Shown piece after piece: positions 18,935-28,267 of a stretch of 63,026 nt of DNA. Under the pieces are notes generated by a model. That model ran no database searches. It was not told the origin of the DNA and worked only from the letters and a program-made list of their open reading frames with translations. The stretch's first letter is position 1. Every line of letters starts with the position of its first letter. The stretch is from an uncultured Helicobacteraceae bacterium. GTDB taxonomy: Bacteria > Campylobacterota > Campylobacteria > Campylobacterales > Helicobacteraceae. The stretch is taken from NCBI GenBank assembly GCA_947588965.1, contig CANQAN010000012.1, positions 1-63,026 of the forward strand, read 5' to 3'. Position numbers and translations under genes: made by a program.

Positions 18935-19714
18935 GTGAAAGTTGATTTGCATAATCACACAAGTCTTTGCAATCATGCAAGTGGGACGATGGAAGAATAC
19001 ATTCAAGTGGCGCTACAGAAAGGAGTTGATGTCTTTGGCTTTTCTTGTCATAATCCTATGGATTTTGACAAGAAGTATCGTATGCGCTTTGAGGAATTAT
19101 CTCTTTATTTGGATGAAATTTTGCGACTGAAAGAAAAATATGCCAAAGAAATAGAGATTCTAAGTGCGCTGGAGATTGATTTTTTGCCTCCTTTTATGAA
19201 AGATTCCTTGTTTGATTTGCCTTTGGATTACAGAATCGGAGCTGTGCATTTTCTGGGTGATTGGGGGTTTGATAATCCGCAGTTCATACGAGAATATTCA
19301 AAGCGCGACATTAATGAATGCTGGGTGCAATATTTTCAAGCAACGGAAATGTTAGCAAATAGCGGAAAGTTTGATATTGTTGCACACATGGATTTGTTGA
19401 AAGTTTTCAAGCATTATCCAACGAGGGATTTGAGGAGAGAAATAGAATCTGCGCTAAGGGCGATTAAACGTGCCAATATGTGTGTGGAGCTCAATGCTTC
19501 TGGATTCCGTAAAGAAGTCGGAGAGCAATATCCAAGTCGCGAGATTTTAGAGATGTGTTATGCGCTAGAGATTCCAATTACTTTTGGAAGTGATGCCCAC
19601 ACAAAGGAACAAATTTTTTTTAAGAGGGAAGAATTGGAGAGGTTGGCAAGGGAGGTTGGTTACACAAAATGTGCGCTTTATCGCCAAAGAGATAGGGAGT
19701 TAGTGGAGTTTTGA
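18935..19714 (+). CDS. PHP-domain phosphatase, histidinol-phosphatase-like
   Basis: A 259-residue PHP-family phosphoesterase. The metal ligands are visible in VDLHNHTSLCNHASG, GAVHFLGDW, DIVAHMDLLK, ELNASGF and FGSDAHT. The family includes HisJ/HisK histidinol phosphatases that act late in histidine synthesis, and length and motifs fit. I chose GTG 18935 because GGAGG ends 10 nt upstream; the TTG at 18926 would be only 1 nt from it. It is not next to other his genes, so substrate assignment is by family only. Confidence 0.82.
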   Translation: MKVDLHNHTSLCNHASGTMEEYIQVALQKGVDVFGFSCHNPMDFDKKYRMRFEELSLYLDEILRLKEKYAKEIEILSALEIDFLPPFMKDSLFDLPLDYRIGAVHFLGDWGFDNPQFIREYSKRDINECWVQYFQATEMLANSGKFDIVAHMDLLKVFKHYPTRDLRREIESALRAIKRANMCVELNASGFRKEVGEQYPSREILEMCYALEIPITFGSDAHTKEQIFFKREELERLAREVGYTKCALYRQRDRELVEF

Positions 19715-19773
19715 AACTTTACTCAATATTAAGTAAAATTGCGCTACACTCCAAGCTCTCTGTTTGTGTTGTG

Positions 19774-19873
19774 TGGAGGGTATGTGTCGCTGGTGGGCAT
19801 CGTGGGCTTCAAACCCATTTGAGCGGATAGGTGTCTATTTGCTGGGGAGTTCGATTCTCTCACCCTCTCGCCA
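19774..19873 (+). tRNA. selC: tRNA-Sec (TCA)
   Basis: A long tRNA with anticodon TCA in the loop CTTCAAA between GTGGG and CCCAT, an extended variable arm (GAGCGGATAGGTGTCTATTTGCT) and the T loop GTTCGATTC, ending in CCA. The acceptor stem can be drawn as TGGAGGGT with ACCCTCTC (8 bp, first pair mismatched, second a G-T wobble), so the exact 5' end is uncertain by one base. It implies that UGA is read as selenocysteine in this organism, consistent with selA and selB at 33-36 kb. Confidence 0.9.
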
Positions 19874-19896
19874 TTAATCGTTTTTAAGGATGCGAC

Positions 19897-22800
19897 ATTA
19901 AAAGACATTTATTAAAGCCATTTGGGGATTATTTTTCAAAACTTTCTGCAAGTTTGTCCGCATGTTTTTTGCGCATAAAGCAAAGTAAGATCAAGGGGAG
20001 TGTTATCTTTGTGCTTATTTTGCTTGGAATTTTGACATTACTTGGGGGATTTTGGTCTTTAGTGCCTCTTAGAATTTTATCAGAAGCGCAATTTTGGCTT
20101 TTTGGATATTTTGGATATTTGTGGCTTTTTGTCATTGCATACAGTCTGTATAAAACAACAGCAATTCCGAATTTCAAAAGCACACGATTTCAAGAAAAAT
20201 CACTGGGAGTTGCCATTGGCATCTTCGCTCTTTTGGTCTTACAGGGGTTATTTTTAGGGGATGTTGGAATCGTTGGGACTGCTTTCAATGGCGTGTTAAA
20301 GCCACTCATAACGCCACTTGGGATATTCTTTGCCACTCTAGCCATGCTCGTCTTTAGCATAGTTCTATACAGCGGAAAGTCCTTTAAAGAGGTCTTTTAT
20401 CTCGTAGCGCAGGATTTGAAAAAAGACTTCAAAGAAGATATTCAAAAAACTAAAAAACAGAGAGAAAAGATCGCAGAAAATAACAAGAAGATTAAAAATA
20501 CATGGTTAAAAATCAAGGCATTCTTCACGCCACAGAATCTCTCAAAACATCACAAGACAAAAGAGACAGAGCCTTCGCATAAAGAGCATTTAGTGCGCAA
20601 TGTCTTGCAAGACGTTTTGCCTAAAAATTTTGCAAATTCCACCCCCCATCCTTTGACATTAGAGGAGTTGATTGAGCAGAGCAAAAATAATCCCCCGCCT
20701 CCTCCGCATGTTCAATTTAAATTTGGCGATGAATCACTCAATGAAGAAGGTATGTCCGCAGAGGAGGATTTCACGACAAAAGAGGATTCTAGCGACAAAT
20801 CAAGAGGGTTTGAATCTGAAAGTGGAATTGATGTCGAACGTCAAGAGGTTGAGCTTCCCATGCGCGAGGATAATCCTCTTGAATCGCAAGAATCCCTCGC
20901 ATCACAGATTCGTATCGTGAGGGGAGAGCCAAGCACACATCAACAAGAAAATTTCGATCCCATGATGTTTCAAAAACGTTCCATAGAGAGCCTAGAGAAT
21001 TTTAAACGTTTTGAACAAAGCAATTTCTATCAAGTCCGAAAAGAAGAGGAGAAAGAGGAGACAATCAGGCTTGTTAAAAATGAATCAAAGCAAGTTCAAG
21101 ATCAAAACGAGCAGTCCTTGCAGAATCACACGAAGCCTAAGCAACTCATTCGTGCGTATCCTAAGAATCTGTATTCAATGAAGCCCTTTAGCGCGTATTA
21201 TGACAAAGAATCTGTAGGTGCGCGGGATTGTCTTGTGGATAATCCCACACAGCATGGGCAATTTCAACAAAATCTCAATGAACTTCCCACGACGATTTTT
21301 TATTATGGGAATCTTAGGAGTGCGCATCCCTTAGATGTGATTCCACAAGACCATAAAGATGAGGATGTAAAAATGGACGCTTCTAGTGAGAATCCTAAAC
21401 CTCAATCTCAAGAAAATATTTCTAATAGGGAGACCCCACAATCTCAAAAACAAGAATCTTTTACGCAAGTTCAGTCTCAATCGATTCCAGCTTATGGATA
21501 TGCCTTTGCCAATTATGCCCAAAATAGCGAAAATTTCCCCGCAGAATCCAAACTTCCACCAAGAGAAGCACAAGCCCTTAGGGGAGTGGATTCATCTAAA
21601 GAAGCGCAATTACCCCAAGATTCCACTCCAGAAGTGATTAGCCTCTTTAGTGCTACAACAAAAACTCAATCAACTCCGCAAACTCCAGCACAAACTGCGC
21701 CTCAAATCCCAACACAACAAGAAGTGAGTGCAGAAAAAAGAAGTGAGGTACGCACAAATGAGATTCCGCAAGAATTACAAGAAGTAAAGGATTCCAAAGA
21801 TTCTAACGCAATTCAAAGTGTAACGCACATTTCACAGCAAAAAAGTGCGCAACTTCAAGCCTCACAGCCTAAAGAAGTAGAAACAACAAAAGATGCGCAA
21901 GTGATGGGATTTGCAGAACTTGTAGAATCTAGAGAATTCATTTTGCCCAAACTAGAGTTTTTGCAACTTCCACAAGGTGAGCGCGTAGAGATTGATGAGA
22001 ATGAAATTGACAGAAAAATCAATGATTTGCTCAGTAAATTGCGTATGTTTAAGATTGAGGGCGACATTGTGCGCACCTATTCAGGCCCGATTGTCACGAC
22101 TTTTGAGTTTCGTCCTAATCAAAATGTCAAGGTCTCGCGTATTTTAGCCTTACAAGATGATTTAGCAATGGCTTTGCGCGCAAAAACGATTCGGATTCAA
22201 GCTCCCGTTCCCGGAAAAGATGTCGTGGGAATCGAGATTCCAAACAATCAAATTGAAACGATTTATTTGCGCGAGATTTTAGAGCATGAGCTTTTTAGGG
22301 ATTCTAAATCGCCCTTGACACTTGCCTTAGGAAAGGATATTGTAGGGAATCCCTTCGTAACGGATTTGCAAAAATTGCCTCATTTGCTCATCGCAGGAAC
22401 AACGGGAAGCGGAAAAAGTGTGGGAATTAATGCAATGATCCTCTCGCTACTCTATAAAAACACGCCCGATCAATTGAGACTTTTGATGATTGATCCAAAA
22501 ATGTTGGAGTTTAGCATTTATAATGAGATTCCGCATTTGATTGCGCCTGTGATTACACAGCCTAAGAGGGCAATTGCTGCTTTGGACAATATGGTTAAAG
22601 AAATGGAGAGACGCTACACTCTAATGAGTGAGGCGCGTATCAAAAATATTGAGGGCTATAATCAAAAGGCTGAAATTGAGGGCTTTGAACCATTCCCTTA
22701 TATCGTTGTTGTGATTGATGAACTTGCGGATTTAATGATGAGTGGTGGCAAGGAAGCAGAGGTGTCAATCTCGCGCTTAGCACAAATGGCAAGAGCAAGT

Positions 22801-23322
22801 GGAATCCATCTTATTGTCGCAACGCAACGTCCGAGTGTGGATGTGGTTACAGGACTCATTAAGGCTAATTTGCCTGCACGTATTAGTTATAAAGTAGGGC
22901 AGAAAATAGATTCTAAGGTGATTTTGGATTGTTTTGGTGCGGAATCCTTGCTGGGTCGCGGGGATATGCTTTTTACACTTCCGGGCAGTGGAATCGTACG
23001 ATTGCATGCGCCTTGGAGTAGCGAAAAAGAAATTGAGAAGATCGTGGAATTTATCAAATCTCAAAGGGCGCCACAATATGATGAAAATTTCATGCCCAGT
23101 GAAGATGAGGCTTTGGGCTTAAAACTTGATGGAGAGATTGATGATCTCTATGAAGAGGCCAAGCGCATTATGTTAGCCGACGGAAAGACATCAATTAGTT
23201 ATTTACAGCGCAGACTTGGCATTGGCTACAATAAGGCAGCAAACATCATTGAGCAAATGCAATCGCGGGGCTTTTTGAGTGAGCCAGATTCTAAGAATGT
23301 GCGCAAAATTATAGGGAATTAA
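19897..23322 (+). CDS. ftsK: DNA translocase FtsK
   Basis: FtsK anchors at the division septum and pumps DNA so that chromosome dimers are resolved. Four N-terminal membrane helices (for example VIFVLILLGILTLLGGF) lead into a roughly 500-residue Gln/Glu/Ser/Pro-rich linker. The motor domain with Walker A GTTGSGKS (around residue 835) and Walker B VVVIDELADLM follows, then the C-terminal winged-helix gamma domain (ISYLQRRLGIGYNKAANIIEQM). No ATG precedes the first membrane helix in this frame. TTG 19954 has no ribosome binding site, whereas ATT 19897 has AAGGA 6 nt upstream, so I place the start there with reservation. Confidence 0.9.
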   Translation: MKRHLLKPFGDYFSKLSASLSACFLRIKQSKIKGSVIFVLILLGILTLLGGFWSLVPLRILSEAQFWLFGYFGYLWLFVIAYSLYKTTAIPNFKSTRFQEKSLGVAIGIFALLVLQGLFLGDVGIVGTAFNGVLKPLITPLGIFFATLAMLVFSIVLYSGKSFKEVFYLVAQDLKKDFKEDIQKTKKQREKIAENNKKIKNTWLKIKAFFTPQNLSKHHKTKETEPSHKEHLVRNVLQDVLPKNFANSTPHPLTLEELIEQSKNNPPPPPHVQFKFGDESLNEEGMSAEEDFTTKEDSSDKSRGFESESGIDVERQEVELPMREDNPLESQESLASQIRIVRGEPSTHQQENFDPMMFQKRSIESLENFKRFEQSNFYQVRKEEEKEETIRLVKNESKQVQDQNEQSLQNHTKPKQLIRAYPKNLYSMKPFSAYYDKESVGARDCLVDNPTQHGQFQQNLNELPTTIFYYGNLRSAHPLDVIPQDHKDEDVKMDASSENPKPQSQENISNRETPQSQKQESFTQVQSQSIPAYGYAFANYAQNSENFPAESKLPPREAQALRGVDSSKEAQLPQDSTPEVISLFSATTKTQSTPQTPAQTAPQIPTQQEVSAEKRSEVRTNEIPQELQEVKDSKDSNAIQSVTHISQQKSAQLQASQPKEVETTKDAQVMGFAELVESREFILPKLEFLQLPQGERVEIDENEIDRKINDLLSKLRMFKIEGDIVRTYSGPIVTTFEFRPNQNVKVSRILALQDDLAMALRAKTIRIQAPVPGKDVVGIEIPNNQIETIYLREILEHELFRDSKSPLTLALGKDIVGNPFVTDLQKLPHLLIAGTTGSGKSVGINAMILSLLYKNTPDQLRLLMIDPKMLEFSIYNEIPHLIAPVITQPKRAIAALDNMVKEMERRYTLMSEARIKNIEGYNQKAEIEGFEPFPYIVVVIDELADLMMSGGKEAEVSISRLAQMARASGIHLIVATQRPSVDVVTGLIKANLPARISYKVGQKIDSKVILDCFGAESLLGRGDMLFTLPGSGIVRLHAPWSSEKEIEKIVEFIKSQRAPQYDENFMPSEDEALGLKLDGEIDDLYEEAKRIMLADGKTSISYLQRRLGIGYNKAANIIEQMQSRGFLSEPDSKNVRKIIGN

Positions 23323-23412
23323 AAAGAATCCTTGAAATTTATAGTTCTTAAGAAAAAATGTGCTAGAATTGCAACACTCAACATTAAAAATTTATATGGA
23401 GCGTAACATCAA

Positions 23413-24723
23413 ATGAGCGGAACGAATGCGAGTCTTAAGGTGAATAAAATCAATAGCGCAAATGCAGTTGCACAGGCGACTATCTCGTTGGATATGTTGG
23501 ATAAAAAGCTGGATAAAGTCATCAAAACTGCAAGCAAAAACCTTAAAATTGATGGATTTCGTAAAGGGCATGTGCCAGCTGCTGCTGTGAAAAAACGTTA
23601 TGGCAAACAGCTAGAAGAGGACGCGCAAAGAGAGTGTGTGCAGGATTTATTGCAAGAGATTCTAAAGGAATTGGAGATCGAAGCGCACAAAATGCTAGGA
23701 GATCCGCGCATTATGAAGTTTGATAAAAAGGACAATGGTATTGAATTGGAAGTTGAGGTGAGCTTCAGTCCGACAATTGCGCTAGATAAGCTTGAAGAGT
23801 GTATTCCAGAAGTTAAGATTCCGCCTGTTAAAGATTCAGATGTCGAGAAGCGATTAGAAGAAATAGCTAATGCACGTGCGCCACTTGTTAGCATTAGTGA
23901 TAGCAGACACAAGCTCAAAGAGGACGAGTATGCAAAGATTGATTTTGAGGGATTTGTTGATGATAAACCCTTTGAGGGAGGGAAAGCCGAAGGTTATCTG
24001 CTAAAGATCGGGAGCAAATCTTTCATTGAGGGCTTTGAGGACCAGCTCATTGGGATGAAAAAGGGAGAGGAGAGAGACATTAATGTCACTTTCCCCAAAG
24101 AATATCATGAAAAAAAATTAGCAGGAAAACCCGCTGTTTTCAAGGTGAAATTGCAAGAGATTCAGACAAAAGGCAAGATAGATATTGATGATAACTTCGC
24201 TAAGACACTTTTCCCCGATGATAAAGACGCGAGTGTGCAAAGCATGAAGGATAAGATAAAAGAACAATTGCAAAGTGAGAAAAAACAAGAACTCTATAAT
24301 GAAAAGCTCAAAGAGATTCTTGTAGAAAATATCAACGAAAAAATCACTTTTGATTTGCCAAGGACGGTCGTTGAGCAGGAGATGGATTTACTCTTTAGAA
24401 ATGCCTTTATGACCATGCCAAAAGAAGAACAAGAAAAGTTACTCAAAGATCCAGAATCCGTGAAAGAGAAGCGCGAGGAACAGAGGGAGAATGCAGAAAA
24501 AAGTGTACGTGTAACTTTCGTCGTTGATGCAATTGCCAAGAGAGATAAGATTGACATTCCAGAAAATGAGGTGATGACAACGATTTACTATGAAGCAATG
24601 GCTATGCGTCAGGATCCAAAAGCAATGTTTGAGTATTATCAAAAGAATAATTTGATTGCGGTTGTGAAAATGGCAATGCTTGAAGACAAGGTGCTAACGA
24701 CGCTTTTAGATAAGAGGTTATAA
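23413..24723 (+). CDS. tig: Trigger factor
   Basis: Ribosome-associated chaperone and peptidyl-prolyl isomerase that meets nascent chains. The ribosome-binding signature is in [17 protein letters not shown] (about 48-64). The FKBP domain spans about 165-250 ([31 protein letters not shown]), and a helical C-terminal cradle follows. At 436 residues it has the usual length. The stop overlaps the clpP start (TAATG). GGAGCG serves as ribosome binding site. Confidence 0.97.
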   Translation: MSGTNASLKVNKINSANAVAQATISLDMLDKKLDKVIKTASKNLKIDGFRKGHVPAAAVKKRYGKQLEEDAQRECVQDLLQEILKELEIEAHKMLGDPRIMKFDKKDNGIELEVEVSFSPTIALDKLEECIPEVKIPPVKDSDVEKRLEEIANARAPLVSISDSRHKLKEDEYAKIDFEGFVDDKPFEGGKAEGYLLKIGSKSFIEGFEDQLIGMKKGEERDINVTFPKEYHEKKLAGKPAVFKVKLQEIQTKGKIDIDDNFAKTLFPDDKDASVQSMKDKIKEQLQSEKKQELYNEKLKEILVENINEKITFDLPRTVVEQEMDLLFRNAFMTMPKEEQEKLLKDPESVKEKREEQRENAEKSVRVTFVVDAIAKRDKIDIPENEVMTTIYYEAMAMRQDPKAMFEYYQKNNLIAVVKMAMLEDKVLTTLLDKRL

Positions 24724-25313
24724 TGAGCTATTATGTTCCAACGGTTATAGAGAAGTCAGGACGTGGTGAGCGCGCCTATGATATTTATTCCAGACTTTTA
24801 AAAGACAGAATCATTTTGTTAAGTGGGCAAATTGACGATGGTCTGGCCTCCTCAATCGTCGCGCAATTGTTGTTTTTAGAAGCAGAAGATCCCGAAAAAG
24901 ACATTTATCTCTACATTAACTCACCCGGTGGTGTCGTAACGAGTGGATTGAGCATTTATGATACAATGAATTATGTCAAGCCCGATATTAGCACAATTTG
25001 TATTGGTCAAGCGGCAAGCATGGGGGCATTTTTGTTGAGCTGTGGGACACGGGGTAAACGTTATTCCCTGCCCAATGCGCGCATTATGATTCACCAGCCC
25101 CTAGGCGGTGCGCAAGGACAAGCGACAGAGATTGAGATTCAAGCTAAAGAGATTCTGCGACTTAAGGCAAGTCTTAATGAGATTTTGGCGCACAATACGC
25201 GCCAACCTTTAGAAAAGATTGCTAAAGACACAGATAGGGATTTCTATCTTAGTGCGCAAGAGGCGCAAGAATACGGTTTGATTGATGGTGTTTTAGAAAA
25301 AAGTTTAAAGTAG
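24723..25313 (+). CDS. clpP: ATP-dependent Clp protease proteolytic subunit
   Basis: ClpP forms the double-heptamer serine protease chamber fed by ClpX or ClpA. The catalytic triad is intact: S99 in [10 protein letters not shown]124 in [11 protein letters not shown], and Asp in [19 protein letters not shown]. At 196 residues it has the usual length. It is translationally coupled to tig and followed 15 nt later by a degenerate GGDEF protein, so the cluster reads tig-clpP-ggdef-def. Confidence 0.98.
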   Translation: MSYYVPTVIEKSGRGERAYDIYSRLLKDRIILLSGQIDDGLASSIVAQLLFLEAEDPEKDIYLYINSPGGVVTSGLSIYDTMNYVKPDISTICIGQAASMGAFLLSCGTRGKRYSLPNARIMIHQPLGGAQGQATEIEIQAKEILRLKASLNEILAHNTRQPLEKIAKDTDRDFYLSAQEAQEYGLIDGVLEKSLK

Positions 25314-25328
25314 GCGGAGGGGACTTCT

Positions 25329-26426
25329 ATGGAAAATGATTTTGGCTCGTTTGAAGGACTGCAAAGCTTTGAGACGGGCGGAGTGGAGGATTCTAACTCA
25401 AATAATGGAAATTCTTTTTCATCTTTTGGGCAGGATTCCGCGCCTTCTAATGAAGCCAAAAGTGAGCCAACGGTCGAGGCAAACAACCTAGAAGATTATG
25501 GAATGCAAGTTGTCAAGCAATTAAGCGCAAATGGAATCGCACCGACACCCTATAACTACAGAGTTTTTTTTGAAAAATTGCTTGAAAATAAATCACAGCA
25601 GTTCAAAAACGATGCCTTTCAGCACATTGAGTTTGACCAAAGACCAACAGAAAAGCAAGCTCTTTTGGAAGCAAAAGTTATTAAAGCACAGAGTTATATG
25701 GTCAATGCTGTGCAGCAAATTGGCGCAATTGTCAAAAACATACGTCTCTTGCAAGGGCTTTTGGAGAAGCATAAGGCGGGGATTGAAGCGGCAAGTAATC
25801 CGATTGTTTTGCAAAATATCATTTCTATCTTTGGGCAGGAACTCAATAAAATCAATGAACTTGTTGGGCATCAAATTCAAGATGCAAAGAATATCTACGA
25901 TAAGACGATGTTAGCCATTGAAGCGATTAATGATGAGGTGATTTGCAATAGTGTCTATGGGGTCTATAATAAACGCTTTTTAGAGCGACGCATTGGAGCA
26001 GAGATAGAATTTGTCAGTGATGAAAAATACAAGTCTTCTTTGATTCTAGTCCGCACAGCAAAGAGCCTTGATAAACATGTCAATTCAGAAAAAACAGCCC
26101 TAATGATTAACAAATCAATATCTAAGATTCTGCAGAAAGTTGCGAATCGCAGTGATGTCGTCGCCTATTATGAGGCTGGAATCTTTGGTGTCTTGTTAAG
26201 TCATAGCGATAAAGAATCCGCAAAACGTTTCGCAAATCGTCTGATCGAAAAAGTGGTCGGGACGAGCATTATCATTGGCGATGATGAAATCTCTTTGAAT
26301 GTCTGCACAGGAATTGTTGAAATTAGCAATAATTCAAGACAGAGAGAAGTGATAAAAAATGGGCTTGACGCACTCAAAAAGGCTTCAAATAATAATGTTT
26401 CTTTTGTTGTTTATGGGGAGAATTAG
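25329..26426 (+). CDS. Degenerate GGDEF-domain protein
   Basis: A 365-residue protein. The first 65 residues are Ser/Asn/Gly-rich and acidic. A helical middle part (about 70-205) follows, and residues 210-360 form a diguanylate-cyclase-like domain (DEVICNSVYGVYNKRFLERRI at the start). Where active enzymes have GGDEF this protein reads EAGIF within VVAYYEAGIFGVLLSH, so c-di-GMP synthesis is unlikely. It could be a binding or scaffold protein. It overlaps def by one base and has the ribosome binding site GGAGGGG. Confidence 0.8.
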   Translation: MENDFGSFEGLQSFETGGVEDSNSNNGNSFSSFGQDSAPSNEAKSEPTVEANNLEDYGMQVVKQLSANGIAPTPYNYRVFFEKLLENKSQQFKNDAFQHIEFDQRPTEKQALLEAKVIKAQSYMVNAVQQIGAIVKNIRLLQGLLEKHKAGIEAASNPIVLQNIISIFGQELNKINELVGHQIQDAKNIYDKTMLAIEAINDEVICNSVYGVYNKRFLERRIGAEIEFVSDEKYKSSLILVRTAKSLDKHVNSEKTALMINKSISKILQKVANRSDVVAYYEAGIFGVLLSHSDKESAKRFANRLIEKVVGTSIIIGDDEISLNVCTGIVEISNNSRQREVIKNGLDALKKASNNNVSFVVYGEN

Positions 26427-26932
26427 TGCTAGAGGTCATCACCTATCCAAACCCATTATTGCGACAAATTTCCAGACCCGTTGAAAAGTTTGACGAAGAA
26501 TTGCATGGACTTTTGGATGCGATGTTTGATGTGATGTTGGCTAAAAATGGCGTTGGAATCTCTGCGATTCAAGTCTCTAAGCCCATTCGTGCGTTACTGA
26601 TTTGTATCCCCGATGAGGAGGGAGTTCAGCACAAAGAAGATGTGCTAGAAATCATCAATCCAGAAATTATAGAGAGGGATGGAGAGATTGTCTTTAGCGA
26701 GGGTTGCTTGAGCGTACCAGAGTTTTATGAGGACATTAAGCGATCATCTCATATTAAAGTTGCGTATCAAAATCGCTTCGGAGAGAAGTGTGAGATTGTC
26801 GCGCAAGATTATTTGGCAGTCGCGTTTCAGCATGAGATCGATCATCTCAATGGAATCCTATTTATTGATAAACTCTCAATCCTTAAGCGCAAAAAGTTTG
26901 AAAAAGGGCTCAAACAAAAGCACAAATTCTAA
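26426..26932 (+). CDS. def: Peptide deformylase
   Basis: Removes the formyl group from nascent N-terminal methionine. All three motifs are present: GVGISAIQ (43-50), EGCLSVPEF with C94, and QHEIDHLNG with H136, E137 and H140, which bind the catalytic metal. At 168 residues it has the usual length. The GTG start overlaps the stop of the GGDEF-like gene by one base. Clustering with tig and clpP groups nascent-chain processing and proteolysis. Confidence 0.97.
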   Translation: MLEVITYPNPLLRQISRPVEKFDEELHGLLDAMFDVMLAKNGVGISAIQVSKPIRALLICIPDEEGVQHKEDVLEIINPEIIERDGEIVFSEGCLSVPEFYEDIKRSSHIKVAYQNRFGEKCEIVAQDYLAVAFQHEIDHLNGILFIDKLSILKRKKFEKGLKQKHKF

Positions 26933-26953
26933 GATTCTCAAAGCTTTTTAATC

Positions 26954-28141
26954 TCACACAAATCGTTTGATAGCAGAATCTATGCGCTCAAATCCCCTGT
27001 CAATTTCTTCTTTTGTGATGGTGAGGCTTGGTAAGAATCGCGCCGTATTTTTGCCGCTTTTGAGAATCAAAACGCCCTCGTTGAAGCTCTCTTGCAAGAA
27101 TTTACTTAAAAGTTCCTGTGATTTGAGCCGCAATCCTCGCATGAGCCCTAAACCAACTTCTTGGAGAAAAATATCAGAATGGCTCTTTTGAAGGCTCTGT
27201 AATTTTTGTGTAAAATAGTCTGTTATTCCTCGCAATTTCCCGCTTTGCTTTATTTCTTCTAGAATTTCTAAAACCTCTAGGGCTGCTGTTGTCGCAAGGA
27301 AATTCCCTCCAAATGTACTTCCATGATCTCCGGGTGAAAAAATGTCCTTCAAGTTTGTCATAACTGCGCCAATTGGCACCCCTCCTGCAAGCCCCTTAGC
27401 AGTTGTAATCACATCGGGCGCGATTCCATAGACTTGCGATGCAAACAGCTCTCCACTTCTGTAGATTCCTGTTTGCACTTCGTCAATCATCAATAAAATA
27501 TCTTTTGTTTTGAGAAATTTTGCAAGATTCTGCACTTCTTGTTTGTCAAAGGGTGTGATTCCACCCTCGCCTTGCACGAGTTCTAAAAGCACAGCGCAAG
27601 TTACATTGCTGATTTTGTTAGGAATGTCCTCTATATCTTTTGCATAGAGGAAGCCATCGGGAAAGGGTCCAAAATAGGTGTGCATGTTTTCTTGTCCTGT
27701 CGCCTTGAGTGTGCTGATTGTGCGTCCATGGAAAGAGGAATCAAGCGTAATGATTTGATAACGTCCGCCCCTTTCTGCACCGAATTTTCTTGCGATTTTC
27801 AAGGCTCCTTCATTAGCTTCTGCGCCTGAATTTGCAAAAAACACACGCATGTCATAGCCACTAAGCTCTACAAGCCTCTTTGCAAGTCGTGCTTGAGGCT
27901 CTATGCAATAGAGATTGGAAGTGTGAATGAGATTCTTGGCTTGTTTATAGATTGCTTCTGCAAGACGTAAATTTCCATGCCCCACACTACAAACGGCAAT
28001 TCCAGAGCCAAAGTCAATATAGTCTCTACCTCCAGCATCATAGAGTGTTGCGCCACTTCCCTTAATGAAATGTGTGTAATTACGCGCATAGGTGTGTAAG
28101 ACATAGTCTAAATCCATTTGTTTGAGTGCTTCAATCTCCAT
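26954..28141 (-). CDS. argD: Acetylornithine aminotransferase
   Basis: A class III PLP aminotransferase of arginine (and possibly lysine) synthesis that converts N-acetylglutamate semialdehyde to N-acetylornithine. Key features are FFANSGAEANEGALK (102-116), LMIDEVQTGIYRSG with the PLP-binding Asp (D220), and the Schiff-base lysine K249 in TTAKGLAGGVPIG. At 395 residues it has the usual length. It is convergent with def and divergent from ppc. Ornithine or succinyl-diaminopimelate activity cannot be excluded. Confidence 0.94.
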   Translation of the reverse strand: MEIEALKQMDLDYVLHTYARNYTHFIKGSGATLYDAGGRDYIDFGSGIAVCSVGHGNLRLAEAIYKQAKNLIHTSNLYCIEPQARLAKRLVELSGYDMRVFFANSGAEANEGALKIARKFGAERGGRYQIITLDSSFHGRTISTLKATGQENMHTYFGPFPDGFLYAKDIEDIPNKISNVTCAVLLELVQGEGGITPFDKQEVQNLAKFLKTKDILLMIDEVQTGIYRSGELFASQVYGIAPDVITTAKGLAGGVPIGAVMTNLKDIFSPGDHGSTFGGNFLATTAALEVLEILEEIKQSGKLRGITDYFTQKLQSLQKSHSDIFLQEVGLGLMRGLRLKSQELLSKFLQESFNEGVLILKSGKNTARFLPSLTITKEEIDRGFERIDSAIKRFV

Positions 28142-28238
28142 AATTGAACCTTACATTAAGATTTTTGAATTTTATAATCTTAAATCTTAGCAGGACTTAA
28201 AGAATCAGCAATTTGTCGCACATTGCTCTAAAGTGCGC

Positions 28239-28244
28239 TATAAT
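28239..28244 (+). promoter_or_regulatory. -10 box of ppc
   Basis: TATAAT in GTGCGCTATAATTTGG lies 23 nt upstream of the ppc ATG. Confidence 0.6.
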
Positions 28245-28267
28245 TTGGAATCACACAAAGGAATGAA

